63,419 nucleotides of DNA from DASUFP01 sp036274495 (GTDB lineage: Bacteria > Bacteroidota > Bacteroidia > AKYH767-A > OLB10), in NCBI GenBank assembly GCA_036274495.1, contig DASUFP010000050.1, forward strand, positions 1 through 63,419, read 5' to 3'. The notes under the pieces were generated by a model that did no database searches, had not been told where the DNA came from, and saw nothing but the letters and a program-made list of their open reading frames with translations. Within the stretch, counting starts at the first letter, position 1, and every line of letters begins with the position of its first letter. Positions 17,170 to 26,196 of the stretch are shown in pieces. The translations under genes were made by a program, and so were the position numbers.

Positions 17170-18597
17170 ATGAGATTTTTCAACCTGGTAGATTTTATTT
17201 ATGGACCGTTGGTGCTGATATTTATTATCATCATCACCCGGTCTAAAAAATACTCGCTTGTCAAAAAATTTCCGGAATATAAGTACTATACAAAAGGGAT
17301 GTATGTAAAACTGGCCGGAGGGTTGGCGTTGTGTTTAATTTATACCCAATACTACGGTGGAGGCGATACTATAGGCTATTTTCAGGACAGCATGATCATG
17401 GTTCGGTTACTCTTCAAAAATCCTTCGGGTTTTTTCTCCGTAATGATCAATGGGCTGGATATGGAAAGTTATTGGGCATACTTTGATTATAATATTGGTT
17501 ATCCGATGTATTACCGCGACCCCATGACGTTTATGGTTGTGCGGTTTACTACTGTGCTTACTTTACTTGCCGCAGGCAGCTATATTGTTACCACATTATT
17601 ATTCGCATGGTTTTCATACGGGGGAGTATGGCGGTTATATAAAGTTTTTGTAGCTGAATTTCCCGATTTGAAAAAAGAAATGGCAATTGCAGTACTTTTC
17701 ATACCGTCGGTGTTTTTTTGGAGTTCAGGTGTGTTGAAAGATACCATTACAATGAGTGCAATTGGTTACTATACTTATGCATTTTATCAGATTTTTATTG
17801 TACGTGATAAAATTCTTGGTAATTTGTTTATTATGTTTTTATCAGTGTTCCTTATAATGTCAATAAAGCCCTATATCGCATTTGCACTATTACCGGGGTC
17901 GTTGATTTGGGTGGTTAATAAATTTATTTTTAGTTTGAAAAATAAGGTTATAAAAAATATGATCGGACCTTTTATGCTGGTTATCGCGATAGGAGGGGGT
18001 TATCTAATATTAAACAGTCTGAAAGGCTTACTGGGTATTTATTCAGTTGACCAGGTGTTGGAAAGGGCGGTCATTTCGAATCAGGACCTGAAAGCAGATT
18101 ATTATGGAGGAAACTCCTTTGATATAGGCGATTTTGATCCAACAGTATCAAGCATGCTTTCAAAAGCACCGGCTGCTATCAATGCTGCAATATTCAGGCC
18201 TTATCTGTGGGAATCACGAAATATAGTTATGCTGGTAAGTGGTTTGGAGAGTATGATGTTGTTGTTCCTGACATTCAGATTCTTTATTCAGGTCCGGCTA
18301 TTTGGTTTTCTAAAATATCTTACACGAAGTCATCTGCTGGCTTTCTCTTTGATATTTAGTTTATTTTTTGCCTTTTCTGTAGGTATATCCACCTCAAATT
18401 TCGGAAGTTTAGTCCGGTACAGGATTCCGGTGCTTCCATTTTACGTTGCCAGCCTGTTTATAATGCAATATTACTACAAGCGTGATCGCAAGTCTGATTC
18501 GATTTCAGAACAGGAAGAACTGGAGTATAAGTTTGGAAAAACTGCTGATCAGACTAATCCTGATGATAGTTCATTAACCATTTTTGAAGCAAAATGA
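17170..18597 (+). CDS. Polytopic membrane protein of a polysaccharide locus (possible polymerase-like)
   Basis: A 475-residue protein with about ten or eleven hydrophobic helices and a long segment between helices holding YYGGGDTIGYFQDS (about 62-75) and YRDPMTFMVVRF. Another conserved-looking stretch is PSVFFWSSGVLKDTITM (about 178-194). The topology and company (asparagine synthase, exporter, glycosyltransferases) resemble Wzy/EpsG-type or GT-C-like proteins that act on lipid-linked glycans. No diagnostic motif was recognised, so the function is inferred from context. Its last 44 bases overlap the 3' end of the opposing asnB. Confidence 0.72.
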   Translation: MRFFNLVDFIYGPLVLIFIIIITRSKKYSLVKKFPEYKYYTKGMYVKLAGGLALCLIYTQYYGGGDTIGYFQDSMIMVRLLFKNPSGFFSVMINGLDMESYWAYFDYNIGYPMYYRDPMTFMVVRFTTVLTLLAAGSYIVTTLLFAWFSYGGVWRLYKVFVAEFPDLKKEMAIAVLFIPSVFFWSSGVLKDTITMSAIGYYTYAFYQIFIVRDKILGNLFIMFLSVFLIMSIKPYIAFALLPGSLIWVVNKFIFSLKNKVIKNMIGPFMLVIAIGGGYLILNSLKGLLGIYSVDQVLERAVISNQDLKADYYGGNSFDIGDFDPTVSSMLSKAPAAINAAIFRPYLWESRNIVMLVSGLESMMLLFLTFRFFIQVRLFGFLKYLTRSHLLAFSLIFSLFFAFSVGISTSNFGSLVRYRIPVLPFYVASLFIMQYYYKRDRKSDSISEQEELEYKFGKTADQTNPDDSSLTIFEAK

Positions 18598-20485
18598 TCG
18601 ACCAGATCCGGTTGAACAAATACGATTCGCCGTTGAAAAATCTTTTAACCATATCCGAGACCTGGATGTAATTAAAAATTCCCGTTGTATTTATTGCTGT
18701 TTCCGATAACAATTCATCAGGCAGGTACCTGAGTTCATTTTTCAACCATTTTGCCAGAGGAATGGCAAAGCCCTGCTTTGGTCTGTCAAATATCCGTTGT
18801 GGCAGATACTGATAAAGAACTTGTTTAAGCAAATATTTTGGCTCCCCCCGTTTGTATTTTAATCCCGGCGAAAGATTGAGGGCAAATTCAACTATCCGGT
18901 GATCCAGGTAAGGCACACGGGTTTCCAGCGAAAAACGCATACTGGCCCTGTCAACTTTAGTCAACAGGTCGTCCTGTAAATAATATTGTAAATCGAATAT
19001 TGCCTGCTGTTCCATAAACGTCAGATTTCGCTTATCTAACTTTTTCATCGGATCAGAAGTGGTAAGAGGCCAGTTGGCACCTGCCGAAACCGCCGAAGAC
19101 GGTGTGTTAAACAGTTCTTTTTGCCAGTCGGGACTCAGCAAAGGTGCAAGTTCTATTGACGCGAAGAAATATTGTTCCTGAGAAAAAATATGGTGGAACA
19201 GATTTTCGCTGTTTTTATAATTCAATAAGGAGCCGATTCTCTTTAACCTGGAGTCACCAAATGAGAGTAGGGAAGACAAAGGTTTTCTTGACAACATCAG
19301 CAGCGGGTTCGAAAATCGCCGTGCCCATTGGTGTGCACCATAACCAAAAAATAGTTCGTCACCACCTTCTCCTGAAAGGCAAACGGTTACATGTTTCCTT
19401 GCGAGTCGGGAGACCAGCATGGTGGGAATAGACGATGAATCTGCAAAGGGCTCACCATAAGTATGCGTTATTGAATCAACTAATTCAATTGCATCTTTAA
19501 AGGATATTATAAATTCATGGTGCGAAGTGCCCAGATAGGTTGCAACTTCTTTCGCATAAATCGATTCATTGTGACTGATTTCTTCAAATCCAATTGAAAA
19601 AGTATTTATGCGTGAGCTGGAAGCCATTGTTGCCAGTGCAGTGATAAGACTTGAATCAACTCCGCCACTCAGAAATACGCCAAATGGAACATCACTTCTG
19701 AGTTGATATTGCACCGAACTGGTTAACAAATCACTTAATTTAACAATTGCCTGGTCCTCGTTGGTGGTTATTTGTTCTTGAATCTTATCTTCCAGTTTCC
19801 AGTATCGTTCAATGGTAAGACCTTTGGAATTCAATTTGAGATAAGATCCGGCAGGAAGTTTAAACACATTCTGATAAATACTGGCCGGTGCGGGTACAAA
19901 ACCAAAATGTAAAAAATCAAATACGGCTTTAGGGTTAATCTGCAGCTTTATTTTCTTTAAAAGTCTGAAGGATCTGAGCTCGGATGTAAAAGCAAGTTTA
20001 TTCCCGTCCCAATAATAGTAAAGCGGTTTAATTCCTTGACGATCTCTGAATAAATGGAGTTCTTTTTCCTGCTTATCATAAATGGCATAGGCAAACATTC
20101 CGTTTAGTCGGGATACCGATTCGGCACCATATCGGGAGAATAGTTCAAGTATGACTTCTGTGTCGGATGCAGACTTCAGATGAAATTTAGTATCAGAAGC
20201 ACCTGAAAAAGAAGAAGATTCAGTAAGGCCTACTCCCAATTCCGCATAATTGTAAACTTCACCATTGTAAATGATTACATACCTGTCATTTGCAGATGAC
20301 ATGGGCTGATTGCCTCTTACAGAAAGGTCGATAATACTCAGTCTGCGATGACCTAAGCCACAGATTCCATCATAAAAAAAGCCTTCTGCATCCGGACCTC
20401 TGTGTTTCAGCACATCGGTCATCATTCTCAGTTGCTCCTCACTAAATGCCTCAGTTGATGAATAAAATCCTGTAATTCCGCACAT
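18554..20485 (-). CDS. asnB: Asparagine synthase (glutamine-hydrolysing)
   Basis: Class II glutamine amidotransferase fused to an ATP-pyrophosphatase synthetase. The catalytic Cys2 is exposed after Met removal (MCGITGFYSS). The glutaminase has RLSIIDLSVRGNQPM and YNGEVYNY. The synthetase has the PP-loop GVFLSGGVDSSLI (about 268-280), CLSGEGGDELFFGY and ETRVPYLDHR. At 643 residues it matches the AsnB form found in surface-glycan clusters, where it often amidates a sugar acid. Whether it makes asparagine or modifies a sugar here is undecided. It is the only minus-strand gene between 17.1 and 28.4 kb. Confidence 0.93.
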   Translation of the reverse strand: MCGITGFYSSTEAFSEEQLRMMTDVLKHRGPDAEGFFYDGICGLGHRRLSIIDLSVRGNQPMSSANDRYVIIYNGEVYNYAELGVGLTESSSFSGASDTKFHLKSASDTEVILELFSRYGAESVSRLNGMFAYAIYDKQEKELHLFRDRQGIKPLYYYWDGNKLAFTSELRSFRLLKKIKLQINPKAVFDFLHFGFVPAPASIYQNVFKLPAGSYLKLNSKGLTIERYWKLEDKIQEQITTNEDQAIVKLSDLLTSSVQYQLRSDVPFGVFLSGGVDSSLITALATMASSSRINTFSIGFEEISHNESIYAKEVATYLGTSHHEFIISFKDAIELVDSITHTYGEPFADSSSIPTMLVSRLARKHVTVCLSGEGGDELFFGYGAHQWARRFSNPLLMLSRKPLSSLLSFGDSRLKRIGSLLNYKNSENLFHHIFSQEQYFFASIELAPLLSPDWQKELFNTPSSAVSAGANWPLTTSDPMKKLDKRNLTFMEQQAIFDLQYYLQDDLLTKVDRASMRFSLETRVPYLDHRIVEFALNLSPGLKYKRGEPKYLLKQVLYQYLPQRIFDRPKQGFAIPLAKWLKNELRYLPDELLSETAINTTGIFNYIQVSDMVKRFFNGESYLFNRIWSIILLQKWLMNYHQD

Positions 20486-20667
20486 GGAGAATGATAATTT
20501 GAAAGGTAGTTACTGGAAAACTCCTGTTGGAAATTGTCTTTTATAAGTTTTGCAATTTTACTCTTTTTATTCTGAATCACTGCTTATTTCAGGCAATGTT
20601 ATTTTATTTACTTGATTCGGAAAGGGTTAATATCCAAAATAGCTGTAGGGTAAGCGCCCAATTTTGC

Positions 20668-20696
20668 TAACTTTGGAACGCTGAAGAAAGGCGTTC
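20668..20696 (+). promoter_or_regulatory. TAACTTTG promoter element plus leader hairpin before the export/GT operon
   Basis: TAACTTTG (20668-20675) is a strong match to TAnnTTTG, 77 nt before the permease gene. Immediately after it, GAACGC (20676-20681) and GCGTTC (20691-20696) can pair around a 9-nt loop, so the mRNA would begin with a small 5' hairpin. This is the likely main promoter of the glycosyltransferase operon. The rest of the 266-nt gap (20486-20751) shows nothing else. Confidence 0.5.
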
Positions 20697-20751
20697 AACT
20701 CTCTATTAAGTTATTGATTATTAGTTAATTATTGCCTTCTTCACAACAGTT

Positions 20752-21573
20752 ATGGCTGAATCGGTTATAAAACCCCCTGGAAGGCTGCACCTTGGTTTAT
20801 CGGAAGTGCTGCATTTCAAAGAGTTATTCTTCTTTTTTGTGTGGAGGGATGTAAAGGTCAAATACAAACAAACGGTACTGGGTTTGGCCTGGGCAATTCT
20901 TCAGCCGGTATTAATGACGGTCATGTTTACTTTCCTGTTTGCTTCCAAATTTGGTTCTGAATCCGGGGAGTTGCCTTATACTCTATATGTTTTCAGCGGA
21001 TTCATTATCTGGAACCTTTTTGCTGCAGGAATAACCGGTGCATCAGGAAGCATCTTATCAAACGCCTCCATTATCAGGAAAATATATTTCCCGCGACTCA
21101 TTATCCCGTTTTCAGCAATTTTAGTTGCATTGTTTGATTTTACAATGACACTTTTACCTTTTGTAGTCCTGCTTATCTATCACCAGATCCATTTTCAGGT
21201 TATCAATATGATCGTTTTGATGCTTGCTTCTGTTGTAATAACTTTAATAACAGCCATCGGAACCGGGACTTTTTTGTCGGCCTTAACTGTCAAATACAGA
21301 GATTTCAGATATGTGATCCCGTTTGCTGTTCAGGCATTAATGTTTGCCACGCCTGTATTTTATTCGGCTGAAATGATAAAAGGTTATTGGTATGAGTTAT
21401 TTTCTGTCTTAAACCCTATCATTCCTGCAATTGAAATATTTCGCAGCGGTTTTACATCCCATCCTATAGCAATTACGACAATTATTGTTCCGTTGACAGT
21501 ATCTGTAATTTATATGGTTGGTGGTGTTATTTTTTTTAAAAAAGTCGAATATCAATTTGCGGATATTGCCTGA
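20752..21573 (+). CDS. wzm: ABC-2 type polysaccharide/polyol export permease (Wzm/TagG-like)
   Basis: The 273-residue protein is the membrane subunit of an ABC exporter for O-antigen or capsule chains. It begins with the amphipathic WRDVKVKYKQTVLGLAWAIL (about 31-50), diagnostic of the Wzm/TagG/KpsM group. About six membrane helices follow, with IRKIYFPRLIIPF, LTVKYRDFRYVIPF and SVLNPIIPAIEIFRS. The ATPase partner (Wzt) normally follows but is not found anywhere in the window. Its stop shares bases with the next small ORF (ATG at 21573). Confidence 0.9.
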   Translation: MAESVIKPPGRLHLGLSEVLHFKELFFFFVWRDVKVKYKQTVLGLAWAILQPVLMTVMFTFLFASKFGSESGELPYTLYVFSGFIIWNLFAAGITGASGSILSNASIIRKIYFPRLIIPFSAILVALFDFTMTLLPFVVLLIYHQIHFQVINMIVLMLASVVITLITAIGTGTFLSALTVKYRDFRYVIPFAVQALMFATPVFYSAEMIKGYWYELFSVLNPIIPAIEIFRSGFTSHPIAITTIIVPLTVSVIYMVGGVIFFKKVEYQFADIA

Positions 21574-21692
21574 TGAAATTTCTTTATAACCCGGTTTGGT
21601 TGAATGATGAGTCAATGAAGTACAGACTAACTATTTATTGCGTTTCGAAACCTATTTATGGATTCATTCCCTTAATCTGTCCCGGAATATGA
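21573..21692 (+). CDS. Possible 39-residue protein coupled between permease and glycosyltransferase
   Basis: An ORF of 39 codons begins at ATG 21573, whose A is the last base of the permease stop (TGATG). It ends at TGA 21690-21692, which overlaps the ATG (21689) of the next glycosyltransferase (ATGA). The product starts MKFLYNPVWLNDES and then has a tyrosine/isoleucine-rich, mildly hydrophobic second half. No family recognised. Both junctions are the kind used for translational coupling, which argues for translation. It could also be the remnant of a larger gene. It is too short for routine gene callers. Confidence 0.45.
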   Translation: MKFLYNPVWLNDESMKYRLTIYCVSKPIYGFIPLICPGI

Positions 21693-22816
21693 ACAAACTC
21701 ACAATCATATTTACTTTCAGGGACAGAGACGCTGAACGGGTAAAGCATTCACTCGATTCGCTGTCAGCTCAAACGGTCAGGGATTTTGATGTGGTGTTTG
21801 TCGATTACGGTAGCAGTTTAATTATCAGTCAGCAAATTGAAAAACTGGTAAAGAGTTATTCGTTTGTCACTTACATATATAACGATACCCGTTATCGTCC
21901 ATGGAACCGTTCGCATGCATTAAATACGGGAATCAGACTGGCCACTACCGAATTTGTATTTACAGCAGATGTGGACATGATTTTTAAATCAGATTTTGTT
22001 GAGCTCTGTTATGGCATGCTGGACCCGGGTAAAGCATATTTCTTTTCTGTATATTATCTCCCTAAAGGCTACGATTTGTCCAGGCTCAATTTTGGACCCG
22101 AGGTCGAGAAAAGCAAAGCATATGCTTTGGGATTAGGATTAATCAGTCGTGATGTTTTGGCAAAGATGAATGGCTACGATGAATTTTATTGTTATTGGGG
22201 TAAAGAAGATAATGATATTGAAAGCCGGTTAAGAAACGTTGGTGTTGAGACTATCTTTTATGATGAATCTGTTTTGTTGTTTCACATTTATCACGAGACA
22301 GTCCATCAGAAGCATGCCCTTATACCTGATAACTGGCTGAATTTTCAGGATAGCTATTACAAATATTCCAAGGATGAACCCATACGTAATCTTGAATTTG
22401 ACTGGGGTGTAGTTCGTGAAATTGGTTCGAGGCAATGTGTAGAATATATTGAGAATCCGATGTCAGAGTTCATCTATGTTGATGGAAGAAGTGACTTTTT
22501 CAGGTATGTCCTGGAGAACCAATTTATTAATTCTGAACCGGGCACTGTTGTTGCATTGTACTATAATGAAACTATTTCTGAAACGTTTAAAAAATCTATT
22601 CTTTATAATGTATTGGAAAGAATAAATAGGTTATTAGCAGTTATGCGTTTGCCATTACTTATTCAATCTAAATATCATCAGAATTATGAGGATATATTTA
22701 GGGCGCGGGATGAAGTAGCTCATTTTATTTCTGTTTTCAATAAGCAGATTTTTGATTACTCGTATTTAATCAGCGGCCATGAGATTAAAGTAGTTCTCAT
22801 AAAAAGAGCCAACTGA
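21689..22816 (+). CDS. Family 2-type glycosyltransferase (GT-A) with galactosyltransferase-like half, copy 1
   Basis: I start this at ATG 21689 (MNKLTIIFTFRDRDAERV), 375 residues; a TTG 51 nt upstream only adds unrelated residues. The GT-A nucleotide site is FVDYGSS, the metal site is FTADVDMIF (DxD), and the acceptor-side motif is YWGKEDNDIESRL, as in chondroitin-polymerase-like family 2 enzymes. The C-terminal third (about 280-375) is specific to this pair. It is a close paralogue of the next gene (shared WNRSHALN and FTAD-DMIFK). It should add a sugar to the lipid-linked glycan in the cytoplasm. Confidence 0.88.
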   Translation: MNKLTIIFTFRDRDAERVKHSLDSLSAQTVRDFDVVFVDYGSSLIISQQIEKLVKSYSFVTYIYNDTRYRPWNRSHALNTGIRLATTEFVFTADVDMIFKSDFVELCYGMLDPGKAYFFSVYYLPKGYDLSRLNFGPEVEKSKAYALGLGLISRDVLAKMNGYDEFYCYWGKEDNDIESRLRNVGVETIFYDESVLLFHIYHETVHQKHALIPDNWLNFQDSYYKYSKDEPIRNLEFDWGVVREIGSRQCVEYIENPMSEFIYVDGRSDFFRYVLENQFINSEPGTVVALYYNETISETFKKSILYNVLERINRLLAVMRLPLLIQSKYHQNYEDIFRARDEVAHFISVFNKQIFDYSYLISGHEIKVVLIKRAN

Positions 22817-22828
22817 ATTGTAAGTTCC

Positions 22829-23947
22829 ATGGATAGAATAACTTTTATTTATTGCTTCAGAGATCGTGAACTGGACAGAGTTCGGTTATCACTCGAATCG
22901 CTTTCACTTCAAACCGATATGCTTTTCAAAGTTATTTTTGTCGATTATGGCAGTGAAATGAATCTTGCAGTTAAGGTTCAAAAGCTTGTAGAATCATATC
23001 CGTTTGCATCGTATCTCTACAACAATACCCGTGGAATGATGTGGAACAGGTCACATGCCTTGAATTCCGCAATCAGAATGGCAGATTCTTCATATGTGTT
23101 TACCGCCGATATTGATATGATTTTTAAACCCGGATTTGTTAAACAAATTAACGAATTCAAGCGAACAGGTGATGCGTATTTCTTTTCGGCAATAATGCTG
23201 CCTCCAAATACACTACCGGGGAATGAAAACCTGGAAAAAAAATACGAACGGACAACCGATAATGCCCTTGGATGGGGACTTATTCCCAGGGAAAAACTAC
23301 TTGAAATTAATAGTTACGATGAGGTGTATTGTATATGGGGCAAAGAGGATAATGATATCGGTCACCGGCTGCGGTTGGCGGGTGTAAAAGTTAATTATAT
23401 AAGTGACATCTGGATGTTTCATTACTACCATCCTCCGGTTCCAAATCAAAGAGAGGTTTTACCGGAAGACTGGTTTATGTTTTTAAAAAATTATTTTGAT
23501 GATTCTAGTCACGATTTAAAACGAAATGAAATTATAGAATGGGGCAAAATACTAAAAGCTGAGGATCGCCCTGCGCTTGAATTAATTGAACACCCTGTTA
23601 CTGCTTTTATTCCGGTCAATGGCAGATGCCGGTATTTCCGGTATGTAATGGAACAAAAGTTTAGTGAGTTAAATACCGGAGAAGTTCTTAAGTTGATTTT
23701 TGTTGATAAAATTTCAGAAACCTACAAGAGGTCTAAATTATATCGTTTGGCGTTAATCATGAACAAATTTTTAAAGCTGTTGCATTTCCCGTATCAATTA
23801 GCAACCATTTATGAATCAGGTTTTGAGGATATTTATTTCGCCAGAAATGAATTGATGTATTTTTTGGTTACCCGAAAGACAGAATTAAAAGATTTTGCAT
23901 ATGAATTATCGGGGAAAACGATGAAGGTGATTTTGATAAAGTCATAG
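22829..23947 (+). CDS. Family 2-type glycosyltransferase (GT-A), copy 2
   Basis: The 372-residue protein is a tandem paralogue of the preceding gene and aligns over its whole length: ITFIYCFRDRELDRV, FVDYGSE, MWNRSHALNSAIRMA, FTADIDMIFK (DxD), IWGKEDNDIGHRLR, and a C-terminal region with KISETYKRSKLYRL matching copy 1. The divergence suggests different donor or acceptor specificity. It starts 12 nt after copy 1 and ends 9 nt before the next gene. Confidence 0.88.
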   Translation: MDRITFIYCFRDRELDRVRLSLESLSLQTDMLFKVIFVDYGSEMNLAVKVQKLVESYPFASYLYNNTRGMMWNRSHALNSAIRMADSSYVFTADIDMIFKPGFVKQINEFKRTGDAYFFSAIMLPPNTLPGNENLEKKYERTTDNALGWGLIPREKLLEINSYDEVYCIWGKEDNDIGHRLRLAGVKVNYISDIWMFHYYHPPVPNQREVLPEDWFMFLKNYFDDSSHDLKRNEIIEWGKILKAEDRPALELIEHPVTAFIPVNGRCRYFRYVMEQKFSELNTGEVLKLIFVDKISETYKRSKLYRLALIMNKFLKLLHFPYQLATIYESGFEDIYFARNELMYFLVTRKTELKDFAYELSGKTMKVILIKS

Positions 23948-23956
23948 GAATCCCAA

Positions 23957-25099
23957 ATGAGAGGAATCAGTAGCGATGAAACAGTAGTAATTATTACCTC
24001 TGACGAACCATGGGGGGACGTAATGCATACTCAATTGCATTATGCCTTTCAGCTTTCTAAACATTTTGATGTTATCTATATTAATCCGCCAAGAATATGG
24101 AATCCTGCACGGGGTGTTATAGATTATAAAAAAACATACAGGGTTAATTCTAAATTGCTTGTTATTCCTTACAGGCATGTTTTTCCGGTTCGTGTGTTTC
24201 GGAAATTATTTACTTTTTTTAATGATATAATGACATCATTATCCATAAGAAAGTTTATTCCTGCCGGAAAGAGTGATATTATATTATGGCGATTCGACCA
24301 TTTCAGATTTTTTACAGCGTGGTTACCCGGTTCAATTCGGAGCATTTATCATGTCGTGGATCAATATGCAGGTAAGCCCGGAGATAATGTGTTTGCATCC
24401 GCTTCCGATCTGGTTGTTGTTACCAGTCCGCGCCTAACGAGCCACTATGAAAAATTGAATAAAAATGTGATCACCGTACCGCAATGTATCCCCGAGGAAG
24501 ATAATATTACAGACCCGGTTGTGGTGAATGAGATTAGGGAACAATTTGGTCAGTATCTTTTGTTTATAGGAACTTTCTCGCATGAGGTTGATATTGATTT
24601 ACTGAATAAGATTGCCAGGCGATTTCCTGACAATAAGTTACTGATTATCGGCCCTGTTGTTAATCTCAACCATAACGGGTTGGAACAACTAAAAGCATTT
24701 CAATCAAACGCTAATGTTTGTTTTTTTGGCAGTATATCAGGTCTTGAATTGAAAAATTTCATCCGGGGCGCTGCAGTTTGCCTTGTGCCTTACAAATTTA
24801 AAAATTCCAGAGCTGTACACATCCGGTCACCTCTGAAAATACTCAATTATATCAGCCAGAAAAGACCGGTGGTAACAAGTATGGAAAGTGAATTGCCTGA
24901 CCCGGTAAATATGGGTGTTTATTTTGTAGAATCGGTTGAGGAATTTATAGAAAAAATTGATAATTGCCTTCATTCCAATCAGGCTATTGATAAAATTAAG
25001 GTCGATACATATCTTGAACAGGTTGATTATTCGAAAAGGATTAATCAGATTTTAGATATTCTTGAAAACAGCACTACCACCAAGCACCCGGTTAAATGA
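23957..25099 (+). CDS. GT-B glycosyltransferase (family 4-like), copy 1
   Basis: The 380-residue protein has the two-Rossmann GT-B layout. The N-terminal half opens ITSDEPWGDVMHTQLHYAFQ, with VIYINPPRIW. The C-terminal half holds LLFIGTFSHEVDIDLLNKI, LLIIGPVV and AAVCLVPYKFKNSRAVHIRS-PLKILNY. The SPLKILNY segment stands where many GT4 enzymes have the EX7E donor site. It is paralogous to the next gene and ends in an ATGA overlap with it (25096-25099). Specificity is unknown. Confidence 0.85.
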   Translation: MRGISSDETVVIITSDEPWGDVMHTQLHYAFQLSKHFDVIYINPPRIWNPARGVIDYKKTYRVNSKLLVIPYRHVFPVRVFRKLFTFFNDIMTSLSIRKFIPAGKSDIILWRFDHFRFFTAWLPGSIRSIYHVVDQYAGKPGDNVFASASDLVVVTSPRLTSHYEKLNKNVITVPQCIPEEDNITDPVVVNEIREQFGQYLLFIGTFSHEVDIDLLNKIARRFPDNKLLIIGPVVNLNHNGLEQLKAFQSNANVCFFGSISGLELKNFIRGAAVCLVPYKFKNSRAVHIRSPLKILNYISQKRPVVTSMESELPDPVNMGVYFVESVEEFIEKIDNCLHSNQAIDKIKVDTYLEQVDYSKRINQILDILENSTTTKHPVK

Positions 25100-26196
25100 A
25101 AATTCTTGTTACATCTGATGAACCCTGGTGCGAAGTCTGGCATACTCAATTACATTATGCTAACCAGCTGAGTAATTATTTCAAGGTAATATATCTGAAT
25201 CCTCCAACTACCTGGAAGTTTAGCAAGTTGTTTACCTGGAGCCTGAACCCCAAGCAAATTAATAATAATCTGACCGTAATAGAATATGTCAACTACCTTC
25301 CTGCTTTTTTGGGAAAACTGGCATTGTTTATTAATGACAGAATGAATGGATACCGGGCTCAAAATGCAAGCGGGGACAAAACCGGACACTTCGATATTGT
25401 TTGGCGCTTCGATCCGATGAGGTCGTTTTACCTGTTTCCATCAAATAAGGAGATCAAATATATTTATCATGTTGTTGATCCTTACGCAGGCAAAATGCTG
25501 GATGAAAATTTGGCTAAAAGTGCAGATGCCGTTATAGTAACCAGCCCCAAATTTTATCAGCATTATAATCAATTGAATAATAATGTTTTACTTGTGAAAC
25601 AAGGAGTTGATACAGCTTTTTATGAACACCGGAGAAAACAGCAATATGCCTCAGCGTTCAATGACAGGGTCTTACTGCTGGGAACATTAAGTGACGATAT
25701 CGACTGGTTGTTTTTGGATTGGTTGGTAAAGGAACACCATTTTAAGTTTCTTTTTATCGGACCCTTTCAAATCAAAAATGAAAAATGGCGCGACCTTATT
25801 GCCGGCCACGAACGAACAGGGATGTTTAAGTTATTAGGGCCTAAATCCCCTGAAGATTTTGCTCCTTATTTGTTTGCCGCAAAAGTTGGTGTGATATGTT
25901 ACGATGCAGGTTCAAATCCGGTAAATAACCTGAGGTCTCCGCTAAAGGTAATCACTTACCTTGCTGCATTTAAACCGGTAATCACAAATATCGATTGTGA
26001 GATACCGGATCTCCTGAACAAGGGAATATTTTTTACGGAAGATCGAAACAGATTCGCATCATGGATTGATGATGCTATGTCGGGGAAACTTACCATTGAT
26101 GAATTTCAAATCAAAAACTACCTCCAATCTGTTTCCTATACGGGTTTAATTGACCTTATCCTGAAATCTGTCGGACATCAATTAAAAGCCAAATGA
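25096..26196 (+). CDS. GT-B glycosyltransferase (family 4-like), copy 2
   Basis: A 366-residue tandem paralogue of the preceding protein with the same landmarks: LVTSDEPWCEVWHTQLHYAN, VIYLNPPTTW, YHVVDPYAGK, VIVTSPKFYQHYNQLN, VLLLGTLSDDIDWLFLD, FLFIGPFQ and NLRSPLKVITYLAAFKPV. The start codon overlaps the upstream stop (ATGA), and its own stop overlaps the next start in the same way (26193-26196), so translation of the three is probably coupled. Confidence 0.86.
   Translation: MKILVTSDEPWCEVWHTQLHYANQLSNYFKVIYLNPPTTWKFSKLFTWSLNPKQINNNLTVIEYVNYLPAFLGKLALFINDRMNGYRAQNASGDKTGHFDIVWRFDPMRSFYLFPSNKEIKYIYHVVDPYAGKMLDENLAKSADAVIVTSPKFYQHYNQLNNNVLLVKQGVDTAFYEHRRKQQYASAFNDRVLLLGTLSDDIDWLFLDWLVKEHHFKFLFIGPFQIKNEKWRDLIAGHERTGMFKLLGPKSPEDFAPYLFAAKVGVICYDAGSNPVNNLRSPLKVITYLAAFKPVITNIDCEIPDLLNKGIFFTEDRNRFASWIDDAMSGKLTIDEFQIKNYLQSVSYTGLIDLILKSVGHQLKAK

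Noticed and set aside
21638..21688. TTG start adding 17 residues to the first GT-A glycosyltransferase
   Set aside because: The ATG at 21689 overlaps the upstream small ORF stop in ATGA fashion, and its paralogue begins at the equivalent residue.
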